Origin: Streptomyces olivochromogenes
GTDB lineage: Bacteria > Actinomycetota > Actinomycetes > Streptomycetales > Streptomycetaceae
Direction of reading: 5' to 3'
NCBI RefSeq assembly: GCF_001514115.1
Contig: NZ_KQ948459.1
Coordinates: 186,001 to 250,000, forward strand
Length of the DNA: 64,000 bases
In this document: in pieces, positions 1-8,279 of the stretch
How the letters are laid out: each line of letters starts with the position of its first letter
Numbering within the stretch: position 1 is the first letter of the stretch
Notes under the pieces: generated by a model
Databases searched by the model: none
Seen by the model: only the letters and a program-made list of their open reading frames with translations
What the model was told of the DNA's origin: nothing
Program-made: the position numbers and the translations under genes

Positions 1-1084
1 GCTTGATCCAGCCCGCCACATACTCGCCCGGCGCGACCACGCCGTCGCGCAGCACCCGGCCCGCGCGGTGCGGCACCGTGCCGTGGTCCGTGTCGAAGGG
101 CAGTCCTTCGAGGGGGACGCCCCGATAGCCGACCGAGCGCAGCACCAACTGCGCCTCGATGTCCTCGTACCGTCCCGTGCCCGTCACTCCGCCGTGTCCG
201 TCGGGCGCCGTGCGCTCGAAGCGCACCGCGCCCACCCGGGTGCCGTCGCCCTCGTCGGGAAGCAGCTCGACCGGGCGCAGGAAGAAGCGCAGCCGGATCC
301 GGCGGGCCCGGTCCTGCGGCGGCGCGGCGGCCCACCCCCGCAGCACCTCCACATTGCGGCGCTGGGCGGCGGGCAGGTCCGACGGGTCGGCGTACTGCGG
401 ATCGAGCGCCAACTCCTCAGGATCCACCACGACTTCGGTGTCCGGCAGCGAGCCGAGCTCGCGCAGCTCCTTGGTGGTGAACCGGGCCTGCGAGGGTCCG
501 CGCCGCCCGATCATGCTGATCTCGGTCACCTTGCTCGCGGCCAGCGCTCTCAGCGCCGCCTGCGGCACGTCCGTGGGGCTCAGCTCGGACGCGCCGCGGG
601 CCAGCATCCGGGTCACGTCGACGGCGACGTTCCCGACGCCGACGACCACCGCCGAGCGCGCGCCGAGTACGAAGCCGTCGGTGACGGAGTCGGGGTGCGC
701 GCTGTACCAGGACACGAACTCGGTCGCCGACCAGCTGCCCGACAGCTCCTCGCCCGGCACTCCGAGATGGCGGTCGGTGGCGGCGCCCACGCAGTAGACC
801 ACCGCGTGGTACAGCTCCCGCAGCCGGGTCACGGGCACCCCGCCCGGGCCGACCTGGACGTCGCCCAGGAACCGCACCCGCTCGTCCTCCAGGACCGTCC
901 GCAGATTGCTCTGCAGCGACTTGATCTTCTCGTGGTCCGGCGCCACGCCGTAGCGCACCAGGCCGTACGGGCACGGCAGCCGGTCCAGGACATCGACCCG
1001 GACCTCGGACAGCCCGCTCTGGACGAGGCTCTGGGCGGTGTAGACCCCGCTGGGCCCTGAGCCGACGACGGCGACATACAGCAC
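1..1084 (-). CDS. FprA-like FAD ferredoxin/adrenodoxin-NADP+ reductase, 3' end outside window
   Basis: Predicted cytoplasmic flavoenzyme passing electrons between NADPH and ferredoxin, for example for P450s. The N-terminus has the FAD dinucleotide fold (VVGSGPSGVYTAQSL), followed by the FprA/adrenodoxin-reductase signature CPYGLVRYGVAPDHEKIKS. A second Rossmann motif (VVVGVGNVAVDVTRMLARG) is the NADP-binding fold. I chose the GTG preceded by GGGAG about eight bases upstream. About 361 codons are present; the family is usually about 450, so the C-terminus lies beyond the left edge. It is separated by 187 bp from the DUF305 gene on the same strand and probably has its own promoter. Confidence 0.88.
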   Translation of the reverse strand, partial: MLYVAVVGSGPSGVYTAQSLVQSGLSEVRVDVLDRLPCPYGLVRYGVAPDHEKIKSLQSNLRTVLEDERVRFLGDVQVGPGGVPVTRLRELYHAVVYCVGAATDRHLGVPGEELSGSWSATEFVSWYSAHPDSVTDGFVLGARSAVVVGVGNVAVDVTRMLARGASELSPTDVPQAALRALAASKVTEISMIGRRGPSQARFTTKELRELGSLPDTEVVVDPEELALDPQYADPSDLPAAQRRNVEVLRGWAAAPPQDRARRIRLRFFLRPVELLPDEGDGTRVGAVRFERTAPDGHGGVTGTGRYEDIEAQLVLRSVGYRGVPLEGLPFDTDHGTVPHRAGRVLRDGVVAPGEYVAGWIK

Positions 1085-1213
1085 GGCGGAACTCCCAATC
1101 CGAAACCCGAACAGCTCGAGGAGATCGCTGATGGCTCCAGCATCGCACCACCGACGCTCCGCTGACAGGGTGCGGCGCGCGGCACGCGCGTACGGGTTCA
1201 GTCGCACGGAAAG

Positions 1214-1237
1214 TCATGACATGAATACATGTTGTGA
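1214..1237. promoter_or_regulatory. 24-bp near-perfect palindrome upstream of the FprA-like gene
   Basis: The arms TCATGACATG and CATGTTGTGA flank AATA, and 8 of 10 arm pairs match; the core ACATG-AATA-CATGT is perfect. The element sits about 130 bp upstream of the reductase start and is much more AT-rich than its surroundings. A regulator operator is the simplest reading. The regulator is unknown. Confidence 0.45.
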
Positions 1238-1271
1238 TCGTTCCGGTGGCCGCCGGAGGTGTCGCCGAGCG

Positions 1272-1955
1272 TCACTGCAACTCGCGCATCCTGTTGATCT
1301 CGCTCGTCTGCTGGGCGATCACGTCGTCGGCCATCTCCTCGACCTGGATGTTGTTGCCCTGGGCCTTCACCTCCGTGGCCATGGAGATCGCCCCGTCGTG
1401 ATGTGTGATCATCAGCTTCAGGAAGAGCGCGTCGAAGGCCCTGCCCCGCGCCGTGCGCAACTCCTTCAGCTGTGCCTCGGTGGCCATGCCGGGCATCGCC
1501 TCGTGCCGGTGCTCCGTGGCCCGCTTGGCGCCGTCGTGGGCCGTGAGCCAGCCCTTCATCGTGGTGATCTCCGGCCCCTGCGCGGCCGCGATCCGCGCGG
1601 CGAGCCGCTTCACCTGGCCCGACGCCGCCTGCTTCGGGGCGAGTGCGGTCATCTCCAGGGCCTGGGTGTGATGTTCGATCATCATCCGCGCGTAGGCGAA
1701 GTCCGCCGTGTTGGGGGAGTCGTCCTCGTTGCGCTGCTTCGCGGCGTCCGCGGCGGAGAGCGTCTCGGCCGCCTCGCCCGGCTTGCCGGGGACGATCACC
1801 GAAGGCCCGCTCGTCCCGCCGGACTTGGGAGCGGAACCCGAGCCGGAGTCGCAGCCGCCGAGCACGAGCACGGCGATCGTCAGCGATGCCGCGCCCGGGA
1901 GCGCACGGCGGGCGCGGGACGTACGGGGCGCGCGGGACGTACGACGGAGCAACAC
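1272..1955 (-). CDS. DUF305 lipoprotein
   Basis: A secreted lipoprotein of about 227 residues. After a basic N-terminus and hydrophobic stretch, the lipobox LVLGGC marks the lipidated Cys. The mature part carries the paired His motifs of DUF305, MMIEHHTQALEM and MITHHDGAISMA, in a ferritin-like helical arrangement; the family is often linked to copper or other metal handling. I chose the GTG five bases after GGAGG rather than an earlier in-frame start that would add 13 residues. It diverges from the LVIVD gene across about 195 bp, a common streptomycete pairing. Metal binding is inferred from the family. Confidence 0.85.
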   Translation of the reverse strand: MLLRRTSRAPRTSRARRALPGAASLTIAVLVLGGCDSGSGSAPKSGGTSGPSVIVPGKPGEAAETLSAADAAKQRNEDDSPNTADFAYARMMIEHHTQALEMTALAPKQAASGQVKRLAARIAAAQGPEITTMKGWLTAHDGAKRATEHRHEAMPGMATEAQLKELRTARGRAFDALFLKLMITHHDGAISMATEVKAQGNNIQVEEMADDVIAQQTSEINRMRELQ

Positions 1956-2149
1956 ATCGACCTCCAGGGGCACATGAATCGCCGGACACCTCACGGGTGT
2001 TTCATGACCGTCCTAGCACGCCGGTGAACGTTACTGATCAAAAACCTTCATTACGAGTGCGTTGCCATCTGTTGATCAGCGCATGGTCCGGACGATACTT
2101 CTGGGGTCCGTGAACCGTTCGACTGCGAACGGCTACAAGGGAGGACGCA

Positions 2150-3652
2150 GTGACCCTGTTGATCGATCCCCGAACGCGGCGCAGACGCCTGGGAGTTGCC
2201 GCGGCCGCGGCCGGACTCCTGGCCGCGCTGCTCACGGCCGGCCCGGCGGCCGCGACACCCGATCCCGGGGACGGCCCCGCCGTTCCGGAGAAGGTGTCCC
2301 GCAGTGACGCCGTCGAGACCAGGACGGCGATCGCGAACGGCGAGATACCCGGGCAGGACGAGATCGTCCACTCCGACAACATCGAACACCTCACCAACAT
2401 CCCCAAGGACGCGCTGCCCGGCTTCAATTCCGACCTCGCTTTCCAGGGCAAGTACGCCTTCGCCGGCAACTACGACGGCTTCCGCATCTTCGACATCAGC
2501 AACCCGAAGGCGCCCAGGACGGTGGCGCAGGTGCTCTGCCCGGGCTCGCAGAACGACGTGTCCGTCTCCGGCAACCTGCTCTTCCTGTCCACCGACTCCT
2601 CGCGCAGCGACAACTCCTGCAACAGCACCACGCAGCCCGCGACCGAGAAGTCCTCGTGGGAGGGCATGAAGGTCTTCGACATCACCGACAAGGCGAACCC
2701 GAAGTACGTCGCCGCCGTCGAGACCTCCTGCGGCTCGCACACCCACACGCTGGTGCCCGAGCGCAAGAACGTCTACATCTACGTCGCCTCGTACTCGCCG
2801 AGCGCCACCTTCCCCGACTGCCAGCCCCCGCACGACGGCATCTCGGTCATCAAGGTGCCGCGCAAGGCCCCTGAGAAGGCGGCCGTGGTGAACTTCCCGG
2901 TGCTGTTCCCGGGCGAGGGACCGGACGGCGGTGGCAACCCGGGCGCGCCCACCAACCCGGGTGTCTCCAAGACCACCGGCTGCCACGACATCACGGTCCT
3001 GCCCTCCAAGGACCTGGCTGCCGGTGCCTGCATGGGCGACGGCATCCTGTTCTCCATCAAGGACCCGGAGCACCCGAAGGTCATCGACCAGGTCGAGGAC
3101 AACGTCAACTTCGCGTTCTGGCACTCGGCGACCTTCAACCAGAAGGCGAACAAGGTCGTGTTCACCGACGAGTTGGGCGGCGGTGGGGCGGCCACCTGCA
3201 ACGCGGCCATCGGTCCCGACCGCGGCGCCGACGGCATCTACGACATCGTCGGCAAGGGCGACAAGCGCAAGCTCGTCTTCAAGAGCTACTTCAAGATCCC
3301 CCGCCATCAGGCCGACACCGAGAACTGTGTGGCCCACAACGGTTCGCTGATCCCCGTCAAGGGCAAGGACCTCATGGTCCAGGCCTGGTACCAGGGCGGC
3401 GTCTCCGTCTGGGACTTCACCGACTCCTCGAACCCGAAGGAGATCGCCTACTTCGAGCGCGGACCGCTGACCACCGACAAGCTCACGGTCGGCGGCGCCT
3501 GGTCGGCGTACTACTACAACGGCTATATCTACTCGAACGACATCGCCAAGGGCTTCGACGTCCTCAAGCTCAGCGACCGGCGCACCGATCCGGCCAAGCG
3601 GGTCCACCTGCGCGAGCTGAACGTCCAGACGCAGCCGGACTACTTCGACTGA
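2150..3652 (+). CDS. Secreted LVIVD-repeat beta-propeller protein
   Basis: A 500-residue exported protein. The N-terminus has a twin-Arg-rich stretch, a hydrophobic core and an AAA cleavage-like site. The body carries propeller blades of the LVIVD type, such as YDGFRIFDISNPKAPRTVAQ, MKVFDITDKANPKYVAAVE and VSVWDFTDSSNPKEIAYFE. Several conserved His and Cys lie in the middle (CGSHTHTLVPE, CHDITVL, FWHSATFN). The GTG start follows GGGAGG with good spacing. The 3' end overlaps the convergent TetR gene by 13 bp. The catalytic role, if any, is unknown; pairing with DUF305 suggests a shared extracytoplasmic task. Confidence 0.82.
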   Translation: MTLLIDPRTRRRRLGVAAAAAGLLAALLTAGPAAATPDPGDGPAVPEKVSRSDAVETRTAIANGEIPGQDEIVHSDNIEHLTNIPKDALPGFNSDLAFQGKYAFAGNYDGFRIFDISNPKAPRTVAQVLCPGSQNDVSVSGNLLFLSTDSSRSDNSCNSTTQPATEKSSWEGMKVFDITDKANPKYVAAVETSCGSHTHTLVPERKNVYIYVASYSPSATFPDCQPPHDGISVIKVPRKAPEKAAVVNFPVLFPGEGPDGGGNPGAPTNPGVSKTTGCHDITVLPSKDLAAGACMGDGILFSIKDPEHPKVIDQVEDNVNFAFWHSATFNQKANKVVFTDELGGGGAATCNAAIGPDRGADGIYDIVGKGDKRKLVFKSYFKIPRHQADTENCVAHNGSLIPVKGKDLMVQAWYQGGVSVWDFTDSSNPKEIAYFERGPLTTDKLTVGGAWSAYYYNGYIYSNDIAKGFDVLKLSDRRTDPAKRVHLRELNVQTQPDYFD

Positions 3653-4359
3653 TCGTCAGACGGCTGATCGTCGGACGGCTGATCGTCACGCGGCTGCTCG
3701 TCCGGTCGTCGGCCGGTCGTGAAGAACCGTGACAGATCGTCCTCGCACGTCCCGCCGGGCACCTCGGTGTCCGGCGGGACACCCATCTCCCAGTCGAGGT
3801 GGTAGCGCTCGAACAGCTCGGCCCGCAGCCTCGGGACCGGCATCGGCACACCCGGCACCAGGGCCGCGTACACCGCGCCCATGAGCACCGCCCGCAACAT
3901 CGGGTAGTCGGTGTCGGCGTCCAGGGAGCCGTACCCGGCGACGGTCTCCCGCAGCAGTTGCGCGAGGCGCTGCTGCTCCGGACACTGCATGAACCCCTCG
4001 CCCTGCAGTATTCCCGCCATGTGCTGACGCATCAGCACGGGCCGGTCCCGCGCCAGGCCCAGAATCGCGTCGATGGCCCGCGCCAGCCGCTCCCGGCCGT
4101 CCTCGGTACGCGGCTCGCGCTCCAGCCCCTCCTCCAGCGTGCGGTGCATCATCCGGTGCACAGCGGACTGCAGGAGCTGGCGTTTGCCGGGGAAGTAGTA
4201 CGACACCAGTCCGCGCGCCGATCCCGCGCGATCCGCGATGTCCCCGAGCGTCGTCGCCTCGTAGCCGCGCTCGTTCACCAGCTCCACCGCGGCCTGCAAC
4301 AGCCGCTCCCGGGAACGCCGCCGCAACTCTTCATTGACCGACGGGCTGCGCGGGGACAT
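3640..4359 (-). CDS. TetR-family transcriptional regulator
   Basis: A 239-residue repressor-like protein. The N-terminal helix-turn-helix (residues about 15-60; TTLGDIADRAGSARGLVSYYFPGKRQLL) is typical TetR, followed by an all-helical ligand domain. The C-terminus ends in an acidic tail DDQPSDDQPSDDQSK encoded by 15-bp repeats that run into the stop codon region of the neighbouring LVIVD gene. A palindrome lies just upstream of its start, so autorepression is likely. The ATG has AGGAG seven bases upstream. Ligand and other targets are unknown. Confidence 0.9.
   Translation of the reverse strand: MSPRSPSVNEELRRRSRERLLQAAVELVNERGYEATTLGDIADRAGSARGLVSYYFPGKRQLLQSAVHRMMHRTLEEGLEREPRTEDGRERLARAIDAILGLARDRPVLMRQHMAGILQGEGFMQCPEQQRLAQLLRETVAGYGSLDADTDYPMLRAVLMGAVYAALVPGVPMPVPRLRAELFERYHLDWEMGVPPDTEVPGGTCEDDLSRFFTTGRRPDEQPRDDQPSDDQPSDDQSK
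3646..3705. repeat. 15-bp tandem repeat, four copies, coding the TetR tail
   Basis: Four copies of a CGGCTGATCGTCGGA-like unit, with decay in the outer copies. The unit length is a multiple of three, so the reading frame is kept, and it adds an Asp-Asp-Gln-Pro-Ser tail to the regulator. Confidence 0.7.
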
Positions 4360-4374
4360 GCTGGAACTCCTGTG

Positions 4375-4393
4375 TTGACTGGCTGCCAGCCAA
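4375..4393. promoter_or_regulatory. Operator-like 19-bp palindrome at the TetR promoter
   Basis: TTGACTGGCTGCCAGCCAA is a palindrome with 8 of 9 arm pairs matching around a single central base. It lies 16 bp upstream of the TetR start, overlapping where its promoter must be; TATAGT reads on the minus strand directly beside it. This fits an autoregulatory TetR operator. Confidence 0.65.
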
Positions 4394-4592
4394 CTATACT
4401 CAGAGCGTCCGGGCCGTGACCCACCGCGGGGGAGGCTTCGGGCTGCCGTCCGCCTGGGGCGACGCGGGGGATCGTCTCAGGCGGACGGGCACACGGCGAG
4501 CGGAATTCCCGGCCGCGCGGGATTCCCGAGCGAGTCGCACAGCCGCCCTGGCCTCCTTAGAGTGGGCGAAAGTGCCGAGGAGGCGGGTGGAG

Positions 4593-4838
4593 ATGGATCA
4601 AGAGCAGATCCTGGCCAAGATCACGGCGATGGTGGACGACGAGCGTCGGCTGCGCGACGCCGCCGCATCAGGGCAGATCGACAGCGCCACGGAACACGAA
4701 CGGCTCGGACAGCTGGAGCGCGAGCTCGACCAGTGCTGGGACCTGCTGCGTCAGCGGCGCGCGAAGTCCGAGTTCGGGGAGAACCCGGACGAAGCGCGCG
4801 TACGACCGTCTTCGCAGGTCGAGGGCTATCAGAGCTGA
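4593..4838 (+). CDS. DUF2630 family small protein
   Basis: An 81-residue charged helical protein beginning MDQEQILAKITAMVDDERRL and containing LGQLERELDQCWDLLRQRRA, the pattern of DUF2630. It is probably a small cytoplasmic helical hairpin or coiled coil. The ATG follows GGAGGCGGGTGG. Its role is not known. It stands alone between the TetR gene and the convergent HAD gene. Confidence 0.78.
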   Translation: MDQEQILAKITAMVDDERRLRDAAASGQIDSATEHERLGQLERELDQCWDLLRQRRAKSEFGENPDEARVRPSSQVEGYQS

Positions 4839-4957
4839 TCGTGAGGGAGCCGCCTCCGGGCCGCCTCCGCGCCTGCGAGCCGCCCCCGGGCCCCCGGGTC
4901 TCCGGGCCGACATCGACGGCCCTCGGGCCCGCGGGTGCTCCCGGGAAGGTGCGCGGG

Positions 4958-5653
4958 TCAGCCGACCAGGTCCAGCACCGGCCGCAGTCCCTCCGGGCGC
5001 TGCGACGCGGGCAGGTGGTCCACGAAGTGCACCGCGCAGCCCAGCGCCGCCGCACCTCCGTCGGCGCGGCGGTCGTCCCCGACCATGAGCGTGTCCTCGG
5101 GGGCGATGCCCAGCGCGTCGCAGGCGGTCGCGAACAGCCGGGGGTCCGGCTTCTGGATGCCGTGCTCGTACGACAGCACGTACGCGCCCACGTACCGGTC
5201 GAGGCCGTGCTCACGGAAGACGGGCCGCAGATCCCAGCCGATGTTGCTGACCACCCCGACCGCGACCCCGCGCTCGCACAGGGCGTCGAGCACCTCGGCC
5301 GTGTCGGGGTAGGGCCACCACGCCGCCGGGAGCATGTGACGGTCGTACAGCGCGTCGTGCAGCCGGGCATCGGGCAGCCGCACCTGGCGGGAGATCGCGG
5401 TGTACATGACCCGGTGCCCCTCGGCACTCGAGTCCCGCCTGCGCCACAGGTCCTCCGAGCCCTCCGGCAGCCGGGGCGCGACGACACCGCCGGGCAGCGC
5501 GCCCACCGCCTCCAGGGCGTCCGCCGCCTCGGTCAACTCCCGCTCCGGCAGGGTGAGATCGGCGTCCCTGAGCACCGCGCGCAGCCAGGACTCGGTCGGT
5601 TCGGCGCGGAACAGGGTTCCGGAGAAGTCGAAGAGCACGCCTTTGATCGTCAT
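4958..5653 (-). CDS. HAD-family hydrolase
   Basis: A 231-residue haloacid-dehalogenase-fold enzyme, probably a small-molecule phosphatase. Motif I is LFDFSGTL, with the nucleophile Asp at residue 9 but Ser at the usual second Asp position. Motif II is VGVVSNIGWD, motif III the Lys of HGIQKPDPRLF, and motif IV MVGDDRRAD. The Ser at motif I plus 2 is seen in some subgroups and may change acid catalysis. It starts with ATG after GAGGGAGATCC-like sequence on its strand. The substrate cannot be predicted. Confidence 0.85.
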   Translation of the reverse strand: MTIKGVLFDFSGTLFRAEPTESWLRAVLRDADLTLPERELTEAADALEAVGALPGGVVAPRLPEGSEDLWRRRDSSAEGHRVMYTAISRQVRLPDARLHDALYDRHMLPAAWWPYPDTAEVLDALCERGVAVGVVSNIGWDLRPVFREHGLDRYVGAYVLSYEHGIQKPDPRLFATACDALGIAPEDTLMVGDDRRADGGAAALGCAVHFVDHLPASQRPEGLRPVLDLVG

Positions 5654-5684
5654 GAGGGAGATCCTTCGGGGCGCGCTCCGGGCC

Positions 5685-5744
5685 GGTCAAGCATGTTCCG
5701 TGCGGGTCGAGCACACTGCGTGCCCGTCAAGTACGTTTCGAGCC
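5685..5744. repeat. Three imperfect 20-bp tandem repeats
   Basis: Units are GGTCAAGCATGTTCCGTGCG, GGTCGAGCACACTGCGTGCC and CGTCAAGTACGTTTCGAGCC. They span the 3' end of the PAP2 gene and the HAD upstream region. They may be decayed repeats or spaced protein sites in front of the HAD gene. Confidence 0.4.
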
Positions 5745-6410
5745 GCTCCGGCGCTCATGGGCCATCACCGCCAGGGCGACCACCAGCGCGCCGAGCAGCC
5801 AGCCGCCCAGGACGTCCGAGGGCCAGTGCACGCCCAGCCAGACACGGGTCAGCCCGACACCCACGACGCAGACCACGGCCAGCGCCAGTGCCGTACGCCG
5901 CAGCGCGCGCCCGGCGCCGTACAGGTGGAGCAGCCAGAGCAGCAGCCCGCACACCACCGTCGCGGTCATGGCGTGGCCCGAGGGGAAGGCGGCGTAGTGC
6001 GCGGAGTCCACGGGGTCGGGCCAGACGGGGCGCGCGCGGCCGACCGCCGCCTTGAGCGACTGCTGCACCACCGTGCCCAGGACACAGGCGGCCGTCACCC
6101 ACAGCGCCGGCCACCACGCCGAACGCTGCCGTACCAGCCAGAGCACGACCAGCGCACCCAGCGCGCGCATCGTCCACGGGTCCCACACCCAGTCCGTCAG
6201 AACGCGGAACACCTCGGTGACACCGGGTTCGTCGACCGCCCAGCGGTGCGTGGTGCGCGCGATGTCGCCGTCGAGGGCCAGCAGCGGTCGCCAGGAGAAC
6301 GCGACCAGCAGGAGAAGCAGCACGGACGGAACGGCGACCGCCGCCGCGGTGACTGCCGCGGTCCGGGGGGTCGGGGCGCGAAGCGGTGGGTCGACGGGCG
6401 GGGAGCGCAT
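5727..6410 (-). CDS. PAP2-family membrane phosphatase
   Basis: A polytopic membrane phosphatase of about 227 residues. The three PAP2/acid-phosphatase motifs are present: KAAVGRARPVWPDP, FPSGHAMTATVV and the late motif TRVWLGVHWPSDVLGG. It probably dephosphorylates a lipid phosphate or pyrophosphate at the outer membrane face. I chose the ATG of MRSPPVDPPL, with GAGG about nine bases upstream; an earlier start would add 16 residues. It lies 73 bp upstream of the HAD gene on the same strand, and the two may be co-transcribed. Confidence 0.88.
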   Translation of the reverse strand: MRSPPVDPPLRAPTPRTAAVTAAAVAVPSVLLLLLVAFSWRPLLALDGDIARTTHRWAVDEPGVTEVFRVLTDWVWDPWTMRALGALVVLWLVRQRSAWWPALWVTAACVLGTVVQQSLKAAVGRARPVWPDPVDSAHYAAFPSGHAMTATVVCGLLLWLLHLYGAGRALRRTALALAVVCVVGVGLTRVWLGVHWPSDVLGGWLLGALVVALAVMAHERRSGSKRT

Positions 6411-6477
6411 ACGGTGATCCTCGCCGACGTACGGGGCCGGAGACCAACCCCGTGGCACCGAACCGCCGTTGTCGCGG

Positions 6478-7413
6478 CTAGCCGAGCGCCCGCAGGCCCG
6501 GTACGAACGCCACCAGCAGGGGGATCACCGGCACCAGCGTGGCCGCCGCGGTCAGTCGCAGCCGCCGCGACGGCGTCAGCCGGTCCGGGGGAGCGAGCAG
6601 GCGGTGCACGCGCTGCGGGACGTGGGCCTGCGGAGTCGGACAGGGGCCGAACACGCCCCGGTCCTCGTTCAGTTCCACCAGCGCGAGGGCGGTCGTGAGG
6701 CGGCCGAAGCGGCGGGAGGCCATGTCGTCGGCGGCGAGTTCGACCAGGCGGTGCATCTCGTCGCGGAACGCGGCGAACACGGGCACCTGCGGAAAACCGA
6801 CGGCGAGCGCGGCCGAGCAGTGCAGCAGCCAGTCGTGCCGGGCCCGCGCGTGCCCCTGCTCATGGGCGAGCACGGCGTCCAGCTGACGCCCCTTGAGACG
6901 GCGCAACGCGGCTGTGGTGACGACCAGTTGGGGAGCGGTCCCGGGCAGCCACCAGGCGTCAGGACGCTCGCCCTCCAGCACCACCAGCCAGTCACTGCTC
7001 GGCTCCTCACCGGGCAACAGCGGTGCGCGTACGAGGAGTTCGTCACGGCTCTGGCGACGGTGGGACCGGGCCCGCAGCACCTCGCGGACCAGCATCGCCG
7101 CGGTCCAGGCGCCACCGCAGGCGAGCGCCACGGCGGTCGTCGCGGCCCACGGGCTCCCCTTGCTCAACGCGTAGGCGTCCACGACGGAGTGCGGAGCGGG
7201 AGCGAAGACATGGCCGCGCACCGCCACCCACGCGGCGGCCGCGCTCAGCGTCATCGACAGGACGCAGCACAGCAGAACGGCCGCCACCACGCACTGCCAC
7301 GCCCACAGGGCGACCACGGGTTCATGGTCCGGCCAGTCCGCCCGGGCGAGCAGTCGTGGAGCGACCACGGCGGCCAGGGCGCCGAGCAGCAACAGTGCCG
7401 CGGGGACCATCAT
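6478..7413 (-). CDS. M56-family (BlaR1-like) membrane metallopeptidase
   Basis: A 311-residue membrane protease. Transmembrane helices occupy residues about 1-25, 38-65 and 90-108, and one lies near the C-terminus. The zinc motif HEQGH is at 184-188 with the likely third ligand Glu at about 225 in VELAADDMA. There is no penicillin-binding sensor domain. Such proteins usually pair with a BlaI/MecI repressor, which is not seen nearby. The next gene on the strand is DUF5134. Confidence 0.83.
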   Translation of the reverse strand: MMVPAALLLLGALAAVVAPRLLARADWPDHEPVVALWAWQCVVAAVLLCCVLSMTLSAAAAWVAVRGHVFAPAPHSVVDAYALSKGSPWAATTAVALACGGAWTAAMLVREVLRARSHRRQSRDELLVRAPLLPGEEPSSDWLVVLEGERPDAWWLPGTAPQLVVTTAALRRLKGRQLDAVLAHEQGHARARHDWLLHCSAALAVGFPQVPVFAAFRDEMHRLVELAADDMASRRFGRLTTALALVELNEDRGVFGPCPTPQAHVPQRVHRLLAPPDRLTPSRRLRLTAAATLVPVIPLLVAFVPGLRALG

Positions 7414-7511
7414 GAGGTGAAGCCTATGAGCGGAGCGTCGCCGGGGGATACGGCCCGCGACGACAAAGTGACGTACGCCACGGTTTCACATGGCCGGGGC
7501 CGGAGTGGTTC

Positions 7512-8081
7512 TCAGAGCGTGACCAGCATGGCCAGCATCGCGATCCCCATGGACAGACGGCACGCCTGTGACAGCTCGGGGCGGTCGCCCCAGCCGAGGG
7601 TCCGGGGGGTGCCGCGGAGCGTCACCGAGTCGCCGACCACCGCAGCGACCGGCAACAGCCGGGCCCCGGAGCGCAGCACGTACCCGACGAAGTAGACCAG
7701 GAGCGCCCCCGTGACCAGAGGAATCCCGGAACCGCCGCCGTGCCCGTGGTGCCCGGGGGAGGCGGCCATCGCGGCGGCCATGTAGACCATGGCGCAGGCC
7801 CCGACCAGATGGTGCAGATGGTGGGGGCTGCTGCGGACCGACCACAGGGTGCGCAGGGCGGCGCCGGCGAACACCGCGGCGTACGCGAACCAGGCCCAGC
7901 GCGGCGGAGTGGCCGCCGCCGCGGGCACGGCCATCGCGGCCATGCCGAATCCCATGAGCGCCTCGGCGCCCGCGGTGCGGCGTTGCTCCTCGACGGGGCT
8001 GCGCATCCGCAACAGGCAGTAGGCCCCGCTCGCCGCGCACAGCGCTACGAGCAGCCAGCCGGGTGACGCCGGTCCGTGCAC
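7512..8081 (-). CDS. DUF5134 integral membrane protein
   Basis: About 189 residues with five or six predicted membrane helices and His-rich segments (SSPHHLHHLVGACAMVYMAAAM, SPGHHGHGGG) typical of DUF5134. I chose the GTG preceded by GGGGAGG six bases upstream, which removes a spurious long N-terminal reading across the divergent FUSC gene. It lies 98 bp upstream of the M56 peptidase on the same strand. The function is unknown; His clusters suggest metal contact but this is inference. Confidence 0.75.
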   Translation of the reverse strand: MHGPASPGWLLVALCAASGAYCLLRMRSPVEEQRRTAGAEALMGFGMAAMAVPAAAATPPRWAWFAYAAVFAGAALRTLWSVRSSPHHLHHLVGACAMVYMAAAMAASPGHHGHGGGSGIPLVTGALLVYFVGYVLRSGARLLPVAAVVGDSVTLRGTPRTLGWGDRPELSQACRLSMGIAMLAMLVTL

Positions 8082-8279
8082 CGCGTACCTCCCCGCTCGA
8101 CGGAGTCGGACAGTCGTTGATGTCGGACAGTCGGTCAGGTCATGCCCGGCCCGGGCGGTGCGCAAGCGAGCGCACAGGTGTACGCGGGGGAGCGTGCGGG
8201 AGTGCGCCGCAGGTGGGCGCGGGTGAGCGGTGACGGGAGAATATATTTCACGAGTAAAACACCTGCTAAACTTAGAGCC

